Of a stretch of 40,294 nucleotides of DNA, positions 32,309 to 40,110 are shown one piece after another. A program made the position numbers and the translations under genes. The DNA comes from Chamaesiphon sp. 336R_metabinner_41 (lineage in GTDB: Bacteria; Cyanobacteriota; Cyanobacteriia; Cyanobacteriales; Chamaesiphonaceae): positions 1 to 40,294 of the forward strand of contig JANYDE010000056.1 in the NCBI GenBank assembly GCA_025359915.1, in the 5' to 3' direction. The notes under the pieces are model-generated. The model was not told the DNA's origin. It saw only the letters and a list, made by a program, of their open reading frames with translations, and did no database searches. The number at the start of each line of letters is the position of its first letter. The first letter of the stretch is position 1.

Positions 32309-33985
32309 TTACGGAGTGAGAAAATTGAGATGTTTGCCAGAAATTCGCGCTAATTTGGTAGGTGTACCTGTGAGTTTCAGCTCACCGCGTTCGAGGTAGA
32401 CGATGACATCCGCACGCAGGATTACGCGGGGGCGATGGCTGATTAGAATCGTGGTTTTGCCATGACGCTCCGCCAAAACTTGTTCTAGTACCTGACTTTC
32501 CGTATTCGGATCTAGCGCGCCTGTGGATTCATCCAGGATCAGGATCGGCGGATTGGTGAGAAGTCCCCGCGCTAGAGCCAAGCGTTGTTTTTGTCCGCCG
32601 GAGAGATTCGCCCCAAATTCGCCGAGGATGGTTTGGTATTTGTTGGGCAATTCACTGATAAAGTCGTCCGCTCCAGCAATCCGACAAGCATGAACGATCT
32701 CCTTAAAGGCGATCTGCGGATAGGATAGCCGAAAATTGTCAATAATCGATCGACTCCAAAATTGGGCATCTTGGGAGACTAATACGACCTGTTGGCGCAG
32801 ACATTCGAGGGATAGATCCTCCTGATTGTATAGTCCATAACGAATATTTCCTGATAGGAGTGGATACAATCCGGCGAGTAGTTTAGCTAGGGTACTTTTA
32901 CCGCAGCCGGATTCACCGATCAGGGCGATCGTTTTCCCGCCTGGAATGGTGAGGGTAAGATCCTTGAGTAGTTCGACTCGCCCCTTGTGATGAAAGTTGA
33001 CATGGTTGCAGGTAATACAGGCGCGATCGGCGATCGTCACCCAGGGTTTAGAGGTAGTCTGGACTTCTTCGGGGGTGGCATCTAGGACTTCTGACAGTCG
33101 TTGGATCACGATCTGGGCGGTGATAAATTCGTCAACTAGACCGACTAAACTACCGAGAAATTCCAAGAAATTTCCACTCATGCCATTGAAGGCGATTAAT
33201 TGACCGATACTCATGGTTCGATCGATCACCAAGTAGCTACCCAACCACAGTAAGCCGATCGTCGTCAAGCTAGAAATAATCCCCGTCAGGGTGGAGCTAT
33301 ATAGCCCCAGTTTCATCGTCCCCCAACTCAGATTTGCCAGTTCGCCAAAGTTTTGCTGATACTCATCCCAGACTTGCGGCGCGGCTTGAGTAGTTTTCAA
33401 TACCAGCGCACTCCGAAAGGTTTCCACCAAAAAACCCTGATTTTCCGTCCCCTCGACGATTAAACGGCGAGTCTTTTGACGGAGAGCAGGGAGAAATAAC
33501 AGGTTAACGAGAGTGACAAGGATAAAAGCACCAGTAGAGGCGATCGTCAATTGCCAACTGTAGAGCAGCATCAGCACCAACGAAACTAGGGCGATACAAA
33601 ATTCACTGGGTAAACCGAGGACAATTTGCCCTACGAGAGCATTCACCGTGCGGACATCGCCCAGACGGCTGATTACTTCCCCACTCCGGTGGGCATCGAA
33701 ATAAGATAGGGGCAGTCTGAGCAGATTGAAACCGTAGTCCAGAGTCAATCCCAGTTGCAATCGCTGACCAAAATGTCCGACCAACTGAGACTGAATCAGA
33801 CCGATAATACTTCTAAATAGATTCATGCAGATCACGGCGATCGCCACCGTAGTCAGCAACTGTAAATCACCGCGCACCAGTACATCATCGGTGAGCAACT
33901 GCATCAACATCGGCATCGCTAGAGCCAATAACCCGATCGCAATATCGCATTTGGCATAGTCGAGCAAACTCGATTTTTTAGACAA
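32309..33985 (-). CDS. ABC exporter, peptidase-less and N-terminally truncated (copy 2)
   Basis: A 558-aa paralog of copy 1 from IGLLALAMPMLMQLLTDDVL onward. It has YFDAHRSGEVISRLGDVRTV, Walker A GESGCGKST, signature LSGGQKQRLALARG, Walker B ILILDESTGALD and ILISHRP. The first 14 residues (MSKKSSLLDYAKCD) do not match copy 1. The expected first half of membrane helix 1 is replaced, and the only upstream start is a TTG without a Shine-Dalgarno sequence. Like copy 1 it has no C39 domain. It may be inactive, or translated poorly from TTG. The ATPase part is intact. The AraC/double-glycine gene is 98 bases upstream on the same strand. Confidence 0.8.
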   Translation of the reverse strand: MSKKSSLLDYAKCDIAIGLLALAMPMLMQLLTDDVLVRGDLQLLTTVAIAVICMNLFRSIIGLIQSQLVGHFGQRLQLGLTLDYGFNLLRLPLSYFDAHRSGEVISRLGDVRTVNALVGQIVLGLPSEFCIALVSLVLMLLYSWQLTIASTGAFILVTLVNLLFLPALRQKTRRLIVEGTENQGFLVETFRSALVLKTTQAAPQVWDEYQQNFGELANLSWGTMKLGLYSSTLTGIISSLTTIGLLWLGSYLVIDRTMSIGQLIAFNGMSGNFLEFLGSLVGLVDEFITAQIVIQRLSEVLDATPEEVQTTSKPWVTIADRACITCNHVNFHHKGRVELLKDLTLTIPGGKTIALIGESGCGKSTLAKLLAGLYPLLSGNIRYGLYNQEDLSLECLRQQVVLVSQDAQFWSRSIIDNFRLSYPQIAFKEIVHACRIAGADDFISELPNKYQTILGEFGANLSGGQKQRLALARGLLTNPPILILDESTGALDPNTESQVLEQVLAERHGKTTILISHRPRVILRADVIVYLERGELKLTGTPTKLARISGKHLNFLTP

Positions 33986-34083
33986 AATACTAACTGTTTG
34001 GGCTAGTATTCTATGGGGTGAATCTAATTACAAGGGGGAAGAGGGGCGCAATAAATAGTCTGCTAGTTTCCGCTGCATTATAT

Positions 34084-34911
34084 TTAGAAAAAAATCGAAT
34101 TAAACCAGCTCTTATCGACTGGTAGTATGCCTTCTGTCGGAAATATCGGATTAGATGTCACGAAGCCACCACCTGCTACTCGCTCGGATTGAGTATCATC
34201 AATATTTTGCCAATTAGGGGAATTGTGATGATTAAAATGATTCGAGCGTTTCAATACTAATGAAGAGAAATCTGTCGAATCGTCTTGCGCTGCGGAATCC
34301 CACAGAAATTGGCTAAATTTCTTCAAGCTCAGTCCCAATTCGCTGGTAAGATCGATGTTGGGTAGAAACATTACTGGTTGTTTCAATGTTTTGTCGAGTA
34401 ATTTGCCCAACGCTGAATTGATCGCATCTCGATCGATCGAGATCAATAATACTTGCCCATCCTCACTAGCGGTACTCTCAACTGTTTCACCAGAATTGAT
34501 CATCGTGGCGGTATCCGGCGAACAGCAAAATATCTGGTGCTGGTTAATCTTTTGCTCTAATGTACCTGCTAATACAATATAAATGACGTAACGGGCTGAT
34601 AATGGAGCTTGCTCTAATTCAAATTCTCCTTGCCATTGGATCTCGACTAAATCAAAATTACCCGTGCTGAGATGATGAAGGTCGAATCGCTGCTGTTTGG
34701 CGGGATCTTGTGAGCCAATCCGGTGAGTCCCGATTGCCTTCGTCAGTAGCTCTTGGGTTTTAATCGAACTGCGATCTTCCTGGCGATCATCCTCAACAGT
34801 CGCACGATGTTTACTGCGTTGGTAAGCTTGAGTTTCCTCGATTTTGATAATTCGCGGGCTGAGATCTGCGGCTATGCTAGAGTTGCGGTGAGGGGAAGAT
34901 CCTAAATTCAT
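34084..34911 (-). CDS. AraC-type ligand-binding domain fused to a double-glycine C-terminus
   Basis: A 275-aa protein with an ATG preceded by AGGAT. After about 55 polar residues, residues 58-205 resemble the N-terminal ligand-binding cupin of AraC regulators (FDLHHLSTGNFDLVEIQW, YVIYIVLAGTLEQKI, MINSGETVESTASEDGQVLL, SELGLSLKKFSQFLWDSA). The usual C-terminal DNA-binding HTH (about 100 residues) is absent. After DFSSLVLKR comes SNHFNHHNSPNWQNIDDTQ, then SERVAGGGF and a 26-residue tail rich in Pro, Phe and Ile. NIDDTQSERVAGGGFV resembles DLTETQCCRINGGFV of the nearby peptide leader. It may be an in-frame fusion of a truncated regulator with a secreted-peptide leader. It is unlikely to bind DNA. 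Confidence 0.6.
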   Translation of the reverse strand: MNLGSSPHRNSSIAADLSPRIIKIEETQAYQRSKHRATVEDDRQEDRSSIKTQELLTKAIGTHRIGSQDPAKQQRFDLHHLSTGNFDLVEIQWQGEFELEQAPLSARYVIYIVLAGTLEQKINQHQIFCCSPDTATMINSGETVESTASEDGQVLLISIDRDAINSALGKLLDKTLKQPVMFLPNIDLTSELGLSLKKFSQFLWDSAAQDDSTDFSSLVLKRSNHFNHHNSPNWQNIDDTQSERVAGGGFVTSNPIFPTEGILPVDKSWFNSIFF

Positions 34912-34977
34912 ATTATCCTGTTGTATAAAAAGTTATAATATGTGTTTGTGTTCTTCCCTCTACAGTCTCATAATTCA

Positions 34978-35020
34978 ACGACAATATTAATACGACAATT
35001 GTCGTAAGCCAATTGTCGTA
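34978..35020. promoter_or_regulatory. Palindromic operator-like cluster (TACGACAATTGTCGTA)
   Basis: A perfect 16-bp palindrome, TACGACAATTGTCGTA, lies at 34991-35006. A left half-site, ACGACAAT, is at 34978-34985 and a right half-site, AATTGTCGTA, at 35011-35020. The cluster is 67-110 bases upstream of the AraC-like gene and just downstream of the ABC ATPase gene on the same strand. There is no T-run, so a terminator is less likely than a protein-binding site. Confidence 0.6.
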
Positions 35021-35057
35021 ATTAGATGGTTAATGTTGTAAATTTAGCGCGTTCAAA

Positions 35058-35795
35058 TTAGTCCCATTCGGAACTAGATCGATCTTCGGATGCGCGGATC
35101 TGTTGCTGGAGATTTTGCCAATCGACGGAAGCACTTACGTTGTCGAGTAATAATCTTCCATCTTGGAGATAGAGCAATCGATCGCTAAATTGTGCCGCTA
35201 ATGCTAACTGATGATTGACAACTATGATACCGAGTTGTTGCGATCGACAAATATTATTTACAACAGTTAATATGCGTTCGGCTGTAGTAAAATCTAGATT
35301 AGCAGTCGGTTCGTCTAATAGTAATATTTGCGGTTGTGTAATTAGACCTCTAGCGATCGAGACAATCTGCTTTTGTCCGGCGGATAGTTGTAATTCAGAT
35401 CGATCGAACCAATCACTAGGAATCTCCAATTGTTCGGCAATTGTGACAATTCGTTGTTTAATTTCTTCAGCATTTATAGACTGCAATTGCAATGGATAAG
35501 CCAATGCTTCCCGTACTTTCATCCCCAATAATTTCGGTTCCTGAGCAACTAGCATTATTCGCTGTCTCAAGCGAGTTGGCGGGATCGATCGATAGTTTTC
35601 CCCATTTAATAAAATTTGCCCCCTTGTAGGCTCACTCAGCCGATTTATCAACCGAAATAATGTGCTTTTCCCTGCACCTGTAATGCCAGTCAAAGTGATA
35701 GATTCACCCGCCGCCAAACTAAAAGAAATATCAGTCAGCAGTGGACGAGTAAAATTACGTGGGGTATAATCGATCGATTCGAGTTGAAGTAGCAA
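35058..35795 (-). CDS. Stand-alone ABC transporter ATPase subunit
   Basis: A 245-aa ATPase with Walker A GITGAGKST at about residues 37-45, a Q-loop in IMLVAQEPKLLG, signature LSAGQKQIVSIARGL, Walker B ILLLDEPTANLD and an H-loop in IIVVNHQ. The layout resembles YbbL/FetA-type importer or exporter ATPases, which normally have a permease gene directly next to them. None is seen here: upstream are a repeat, a tiny ORF and dapF. It may serve a permease elsewhere or be an orphan of island rearrangement. Confidence 0.8.
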   Translation of the reverse strand: MLLQLESIDYTPRNFTRPLLTDISFSLAAGESITLTGITGAGKSTLFRLINRLSEPTRGQILLNGENYRSIPPTRLRQRIMLVAQEPKLLGMKVREALAYPLQLQSINAEEIKQRIVTIAEQLEIPSDWFDRSELQLSAGQKQIVSIARGLITQPQILLLDEPTANLDFTTAERILTVVNNICRSQQLGIIVVNHQLALAAQFSDRLLYLQDGRLLLDNVSASVDWQNLQQQIRASEDRSSSEWD

Positions 35796-35823
35796 TTTAA
35801 TTACAGCTAAAAATTAAAAATCT

Positions 35824-35890
35824 GTAGGGGTGGGTTTATGCAAGTAACTTTATTCGTGCTATAGATTCAGAACAAAACCCACCCAACCCA
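35824..35890. repeat. Inverted repeat (GTAGGGGTGGGTTT family), second copy
   Basis: GTAGGGGTGGGTTT at 35824-35837 pairs with AAAACCCACCC at 35875-35885. Its border matches the repeat that abuts the dnaB start (19589-19648), read on the other strand. It lies in the 329-base interval between the ABC ATPase gene and dapF. Confidence 0.7.
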
Positions 35891-35973
35891 ACACTAAGTG
35901 AAAAATGCGATAATTAGTCAATTACCAAATAGTAGTTAGATCGAGCACGAATCCAGGTAGAATGTTCTCACCA

Positions 35974-36063
35974 CTAAGCTGCATTGGCGACACTCAGATT
36001 GAGTCCAATTGTGGGTGTAAATTCTTCGACTAATTGTAGATCTTGTTCAATTGCAGTACTCAT
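35974..36063 (-). CDS. Possible 29-aa peptide
   Basis: A very small ORF downstream of dapF on the same strand. It starts at an ATG with GGTGGGG about 11 bases before it and codes for MSTAIEQDLQLVEEFTPTIG followed by LNLSVANAA. The acidic front and small-residue tail recall short precursor peptides, but there is no double-glycine and no homolog comes to mind. It may be a chance ORF or the remnant of a longer peptide gene. Confidence 0.3.
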   Translation of the reverse strand: MSTAIEQDLQLVEEFTPTIGLNLSVANAA

Positions 36064-36124
36064 CAATTTAATTCCCCACCGCTTGGAGTAGATAAATTAT
36101 TAATTATTAACTATTAATTACTAA

Positions 36125-36973
36125 TTATTCCTGTGCAACTTCTCCTTTAAATACTAACTCAGCAGGTCCAGTCATGTAAACACGATTATCGGCTTGCGAC
36201 CAGAGAATTTGGAGACAACCACCAGGTAATTCTACCGTACAAGATCGATCGGATTTACCTGTCAATACTCCTGCTACCACTGTTGCACAGGCACCAGTCC
36301 CGCAGGCTAAAGTAATTCCGGCTCCGCGTTCCCAGACACGCATTCTGAGATAATCAGGACGCATAACTTGGACGAATTCGGTATTAGTCCGTTGGGGGAA
36401 AACGGGATGATGTTCAAATTTTGGGCCGATTTTTTCGAGATCGATCGCATTAGCATCATCCACAAAAGTCATACAATGAGGATTGCCCATACTGACGCAA
36501 GTAACAGTCCAGGATTTGCCATCTACCTCAACCGATTGATTCACCACTTTATCATCCACCATCCCCAAACTAGTCGGAATTTCAGCCGCTGATAAACGGG
36601 GTTCGCCCATATCTACCAGCACATTGCCTTCTAATAATACTTCTGGCGTAATCATCCCTGCCAAGGTATGAATCTGATAGGTGACACCGAGATCCGTTTT
36701 CCCTTCCAATTCAGCCACAAATTTCGCCATACACCGAATTCCATTCCCACACATTTCTGGCTCTGAGCCATCAGAATTAAAAATCCGCATCGTATAGTCA
36801 GCCCCATTTTGTCCGGGGAGCACAAAAATTACGCCATCAGCACCGATGCCAAAATGTCGATCGCACCAAATAATTGCCTCTTCTGGATCGATAATGGGAG
36901 TATCACTGTGACGATTGTCGATCAAAATGAAATCGTTACCTAAGCCTTGATATTTGCTAAATGCGATCGACAT
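36125..36973 (-). CDS. dapF: Diaminopimelate epimerase
   Basis: A 282-aa enzyme converting LL- to meso-diaminopimelate for lysine and peptidoglycan. It has the start [18 protein letters not shown] and the two catalytic cysteines in MCGNGIRC (about residue 72) and ACGTGACA (about residue 227). [11 protein letters not shown] and [13 protein letters not shown] are typical. Length is normal. It shows no functional link with the secretion island, so the island ends before this gene. Confidence 0.96.
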   Translation of the reverse strand: MSIAFSKYQGLGNDFILIDNRHSDTPIIDPEEAIIWCDRHFGIGADGVIFVLPGQNGADYTMRIFNSDGSEPEMCGNGIRCMAKFVAELEGKTDLGVTYQIHTLAGMITPEVLLEGNVLVDMGEPRLSAAEIPTSLGMVDDKVVNQSVEVDGKSWTVTCVSMGNPHCMTFVDDANAIDLEKIGPKFEHHPVFPQRTNTEFVQVMRPDYLRMRVWERGAGITLACGTGACATVVAGVLTGKSDRSCTVELPGGCLQILWSQADNRVYMTGPAELVFKGEVAQE

Positions 36974-36997
36974 AAGTTAAGAGGGGAAAGGGGGAAG

Positions 36998-37053
36998 CTT
37001 TTCCGGCTCCCTCCCCTTGTAAAGGGGAGGGTTGGGGTGGGGTAAAGATCTAC
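36998..37053. repeat. GC-rich hairpin repeat near dapF
   Basis: CGGCTCCCTCCCCTTGTAAA followed by GGGGAGGGTTGGGGTGGGGT matches the right half of the element at 32106-32303, and it is followed by a related ATCTACGCAACA. It lies between convergently spaced same-strand genes for the esterase and dapF and may attenuate transcription. Confidence 0.7.
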
Positions 37054-37070
37054 GCAACAATTCCAATTAC

Positions 37071-38891
37071 TTAGAATTGATAGCGAATTTTGGCATTGAG
37101 ATAATTATCGCTAAAATTCTCTTTGCCCACAATCGTTTCATATCCCAGATTAACAGATAAATTGTTGGTAAACTCAGTTTGGACACCAGTACTCAATCTG
37201 ATAAAATCTCTGTCATTAGCACCGATATTCGATCGCATCGGAATTCCTGGCTGAGTCACGAGTTCTGTCACCACCTGACGACCATTTTGAGCTAATTCAT
37301 GCTCGAAGGTGCCAGCTAGATAAGGTGAAATCGTCCCAAAGTTCGCTTTAAACGGATAGGATATTTGGGCACCTAGATTAACAATCAGTGAGTCGGTATC
37401 TTGAGGATTGACTTTGAGATTGAGGATATCCCCATTTTTCTCAGTATATCCATCGATATTGACCTTAGTATATCGAATTCCGGCGATCGGACCAAAGGAT
37501 AAACCATTGGAGCCGAAATCGTAGCCACCATTGACGCGCAATGACAATTGATTCCCACTGGGATTAGCAGTCGCTGGGGTAAAACCTGGTACCCGAATAT
37601 TTCGCGCGACGGTAAAATTATTCCAGCCATAGTTGAGCAGCGCGTCACTATAGAACTTATCCTGGGTATAGTTGCCATAGACAGAGACAGAGGTGCTCCC
37701 AACTGAGACTTTGCCCCGATTATCATTCAATTGGTTATTGGTATTGGCAGAACTAAAAGCTACGCCGACGGCGACATTATTGGTAATCGGATAATCCGCA
37801 CCGACAGTCACACCTTTGGTATCGATATTAAAACCCGTACTCGTACTCGTCGTGCTCCGATCTCCAAAATTCGCATCACCACTGACAAACACCCCAATCT
37901 GTCCAGCAACTGGTGGCTGACTAGTTCGCAGCGCGAGTAACCGACTATTAATATCGCGGTTTTGTTGGTTCGCAGCACCCAAAGCCGTCTCGGATTGAGC
38001 GGCGATCGATCTCGGAGCTATAATTGGATCCAGAGCATAGGCTGAGATTAGCCTATGTCCCGCCGCAGTGGGGTGCAGCGTGTCCCAGAACAGGAATGTA
38101 TCGGGAGTCGCACAAACAGCCCCTGTCGCCGGATTTAGGCAAGGTTGAGTGACATTGTTCAAGCCAAACCGAGCGGGTGTGGTAATCGCGGCATTGAATA
38201 GAGCCGCTATATCCGTCGGAATTATCGAAATATTGGGATTATTTCGCGCTAAAGTTTGCAGAGATGTCTTTAAACCCAGATTGTGTGCTGCGGTTAGTTG
38301 AGTGAGTCCAGCACTTTGAGCCGGATTCGCCGCACCTAATGGAATCTTACCTAAATCTGGCAAATTGGGTACGACTAATTGCTGCGCGCCTGCGCTAGTC
38401 AATCTTTGAACCGCAGTTGTAATATTTCCGACAACTGGAGCTGGATTAGTGATTCCACCGCCGAGATAGTCATTTGCACCAGCCCAGACGACAAATAATC
38501 CATTCGGATTAACTTTGGGTGAGACGGCTAAAAATTGGTTGAGTTCGGTAGCTAAACCTGGAAGGGCGGGAAGTCCTGGCGGTGTTGGATTTGTATTAGT
38601 TGCACCGCTGGTAGCTCCAGCAAAGGCGAAGTTATTGATTACGGCTGCTGGCAATTTGAATTCAGTGGAGAAACTTTCCACCCAAACTGGACCATTGGAA
38701 AAACGTCCATTAAAATAAGGAGGACTTGGTGGCACTGTGCCACCACTAGCTTTAAACGCATTGCCATTGTCAGAGAGACTATCGCCAAAGACAGTTATTC
38801 CTTCGATACTCTGTGCTAAGACTGGCAGCGGCAATAAGCAGGACAATAATAAACCAAGTTTCAGAACGAAAAGCTGTTTGAACATAGTCAT
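37071..38891 (-). CDS. GDSL esterase autotransporter
   Basis: A 606-aa exported protein. A signal peptide (MTMFKQLFVLKLGLLLSCLL, cut after VLAQS) is followed by a GDSL hydrolase passenger with the nucleophile in VFGDSLSDNGN (Ser38), the VWAGANDY block and the DTLHPTAAGH Asp-His pair at about residues 267-270. From about residue 325 to the end is an autotransporter beta-barrel (alternating aromatic strands, final IRYQF with terminal Phe). This resembles EstA-type outer-membrane esterases that display the enzyme on the cell surface. Substrate lipids are not known. The gene is separate from the type I island. Confidence 0.92.
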   Translation of the reverse strand: MTMFKQLFVLKLGLLLSCLLPLPVLAQSIEGITVFGDSLSDNGNAFKASGGTVPPSPPYFNGRFSNGPVWVESFSTEFKLPAAVINNFAFAGATSGATNTNPTPPGLPALPGLATELNQFLAVSPKVNPNGLFVVWAGANDYLGGGITNPAPVVGNITTAVQRLTSAGAQQLVVPNLPDLGKIPLGAANPAQSAGLTQLTAAHNLGLKTSLQTLARNNPNISIIPTDIAALFNAAITTPARFGLNNVTQPCLNPATGAVCATPDTFLFWDTLHPTAAGHRLISAYALDPIIAPRSIAAQSETALGAANQQNRDINSRLLALRTSQPPVAGQIGVFVSGDANFGDRSTTSTSTGFNIDTKGVTVGADYPITNNVAVGVAFSSANTNNQLNDNRGKVSVGSTSVSVYGNYTQDKFYSDALLNYGWNNFTVARNIRVPGFTPATANPSGNQLSLRVNGGYDFGSNGLSFGPIAGIRYTKVNIDGYTEKNGDILNLKVNPQDTDSLIVNLGAQISYPFKANFGTISPYLAGTFEHELAQNGRQVVTELVTQPGIPMRSNIGANDRDFIRLSTGVQTEFTNNLSVNLGYETIVGKENFSDNYLNAKIRYQF

Positions 38892-38980
38892 TGCTGATGA
38901 TCCGATGGATTACAACAATTATCTCGCTTAATTATCTATACTTTGGATAGTATTAGAATTACTTAATAAAAGATGTCGTC

Positions 38981-39148
38981 TTAGCCAAACTGCTTTTTAG
39001 CTAGAACATAAATATCTACCGTAATTTCGCTCACACCCTGATCCTGCGCAAATTTTTCGATTTTCTTTCGAGCCGCAGGACGCACAAAAAAGGGAATTTC
39101 CTTGAGTTTGGCTTCAGCTTCAGTTGTCCAAGAGATATTAGAACTCAC
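38981..39148 (-). CDS. Stand-alone PCP_red domain protein
   Basis: A 55-aa protein (GTG start at 39148, preceded by GGAAG 8 bases before). It covers the PCP_red domain: ISWTTEAEAKLKEIPFFVRP, AARKKIEKFAQDQGV and ITVDIYVLAKKQF. The same domain forms the C-terminus of the ChlB subunit of light-independent protochlorophyllide reductase. In cyanobacteria it also exists as a small separate protein of unknown role. A longer reading from a GTG at 39184 adds 12 residues not typical of the family. Confidence 0.85.
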   Translation of the reverse strand: MSSNISWTTEAEAKLKEIPFFVRPAARKKIEKFAQDQGVSEITVDIYVLAKKQFG

Positions 39149-39184
39149 AGCTATAACTTCCAATTGTTTGATAATTATGACCAC

Positions 39185-39475
39185 TTATAATGGCGGATTG
39201 CGGCGACTACCTAGATTAGGTAATGGTGTCCGATTCTCACTGGGTGGTAGATATAATTGCTTGGATTTGCGATCGAATCTAGTTTCCGCTTGTTGGATGC
39301 ACCACCAGCGATAGCCGATAGCGATACCAGAAGTGAGCAAGCCCAAAATCATCAGTGTGCCAACCTCATTTACGCCACCGAGCACGGCATCAACGGCACC
39401 AACAACGATGATAAAGCTAGAGATTGGTTCTTTGCGGTATAGTCGTTTCAAAACTGTCGGGAATATCGCGTTCAT
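39185..39475 (-). CDS. Small membrane protein, conserved-type hypothetical
   Basis: A 96-aa protein with two likely membrane helices (SSFIIVVGAVDAVLGGV and GTLMILGLLTSGIAIGYRW) and a basic, Pro-rich cytoplasmic tail (PPSENRTPLPNLGSRRNPPL). I do not recognise a named family. It lies directly upstream of the PCP_red gene on the same strand and may share its transcript. Confidence 0.65.
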   Translation of the reverse strand: MNAIFPTVLKRLYRKEPISSFIIVVGAVDAVLGGVNEVGTLMILGLLTSGIAIGYRWWCIQQAETRFDRKSKQLYLPPSENRTPLPNLGSRRNPPL

Positions 39476-39632
39476 TTATAGGTGATGAAACTAGGATTGG
39501 TGGATCGCGTAGCTACGTAAAAGATTTAGACTTATAGTTCTATTTTACAGTCTTAGCTGGGGAGATCGATCGAAATCAGTCAATCTACTGAAGCTCTTAT
39601 CTATAGATTATGCCCAGATTGCGATCGAAATC

Positions 39633-39806
39633 CTAATTAATGCCCAATCCCATCCAAGCGAGGGGATTTTGACCTGTAAAGTATTCAATCACGATCAGTG
39701 CTGCAAAGCCAATCATCGCCGCTCTACCATTGAACTGCTCTGAAAACCGATTGAAACCAAATTTGGTGACGACTAATTTGGGTTGGACGGTGGGTTGTTT
39801 TGCCAT
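39633..39806 (-). CDS. High-light-inducible protein (HLIP/Scp)
   Basis: A 57-aa one-helix member of the chlorophyll a/b-binding superfamily, starting MAKQPTVQPK. I use the ATG at 39806 rather than one ten codons earlier because HLIPs begin close to this point. The chlorophyll-binding helix is FSEQFNGRAAMIGFAALIVI, with the conserved E-x-x-N-G-R-x-A-M-I-G-F pattern, followed by YFTGQNPLAWMG. It protects photosystem assembly intermediates in thylakoid membranes and is usually induced by strong light. No regulatory site could be assigned. Confidence 0.93.
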   Translation of the reverse strand: MAKQPTVQPKLVVTKFGFNRFSEQFNGRAAMIGFAALIVIEYFTGQNPLAWMGLGIN

Positions 39807-40008
39807 GATGGATAGTATTGCGATTTGTAAAGCCAATCTATATTTATTTTACGGCTGTTTGGTTCAATTCGCTAGCAGATATCCTCAACATTCGATCGCC
39901 ACCTTGCTGAAATTCGGATTTTACTGGTTGAATTTCCACGTTATTGCTAACCGCGCGCTGGCACAATGATTCCAGATATAACGCTGCGGATACCAATTAT
40001 CAATTAAT

Positions 40009-40110
40009 TTAGTACTTTGGCAAACTAGGATCGATCCGGTAGCTATAAGCATCAATGCCACCAATAATATTACTAACATTGCTAAAACCGCGATCGATCA
40101 ACAGACCCAT
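40009..40110 (-). pseudogene. C-terminal remnant of a rhodanese-domain gene
   Basis: The frame ending at 40009-40011 reads MGLLIDRGFSNVSNIIGGID then AYSYRIDPSLPKY, the usual end of small cyanobacterial rhodanese-like proteins (GFxNVSNIxGGIDAYS). The preceding part, including the active-site CxxGxR loop, is missing: in-frame stops occur within about 30 bases upstream. The rest of the window (40111-40294) shows no gene. Confidence 0.75.

Noticed and set aside
34355-34582. 75-aa plus-strand ORF inside the AraC-like gene
   Set aside because: Antisense shadow; no ribosome-binding site and no recognisable domain.
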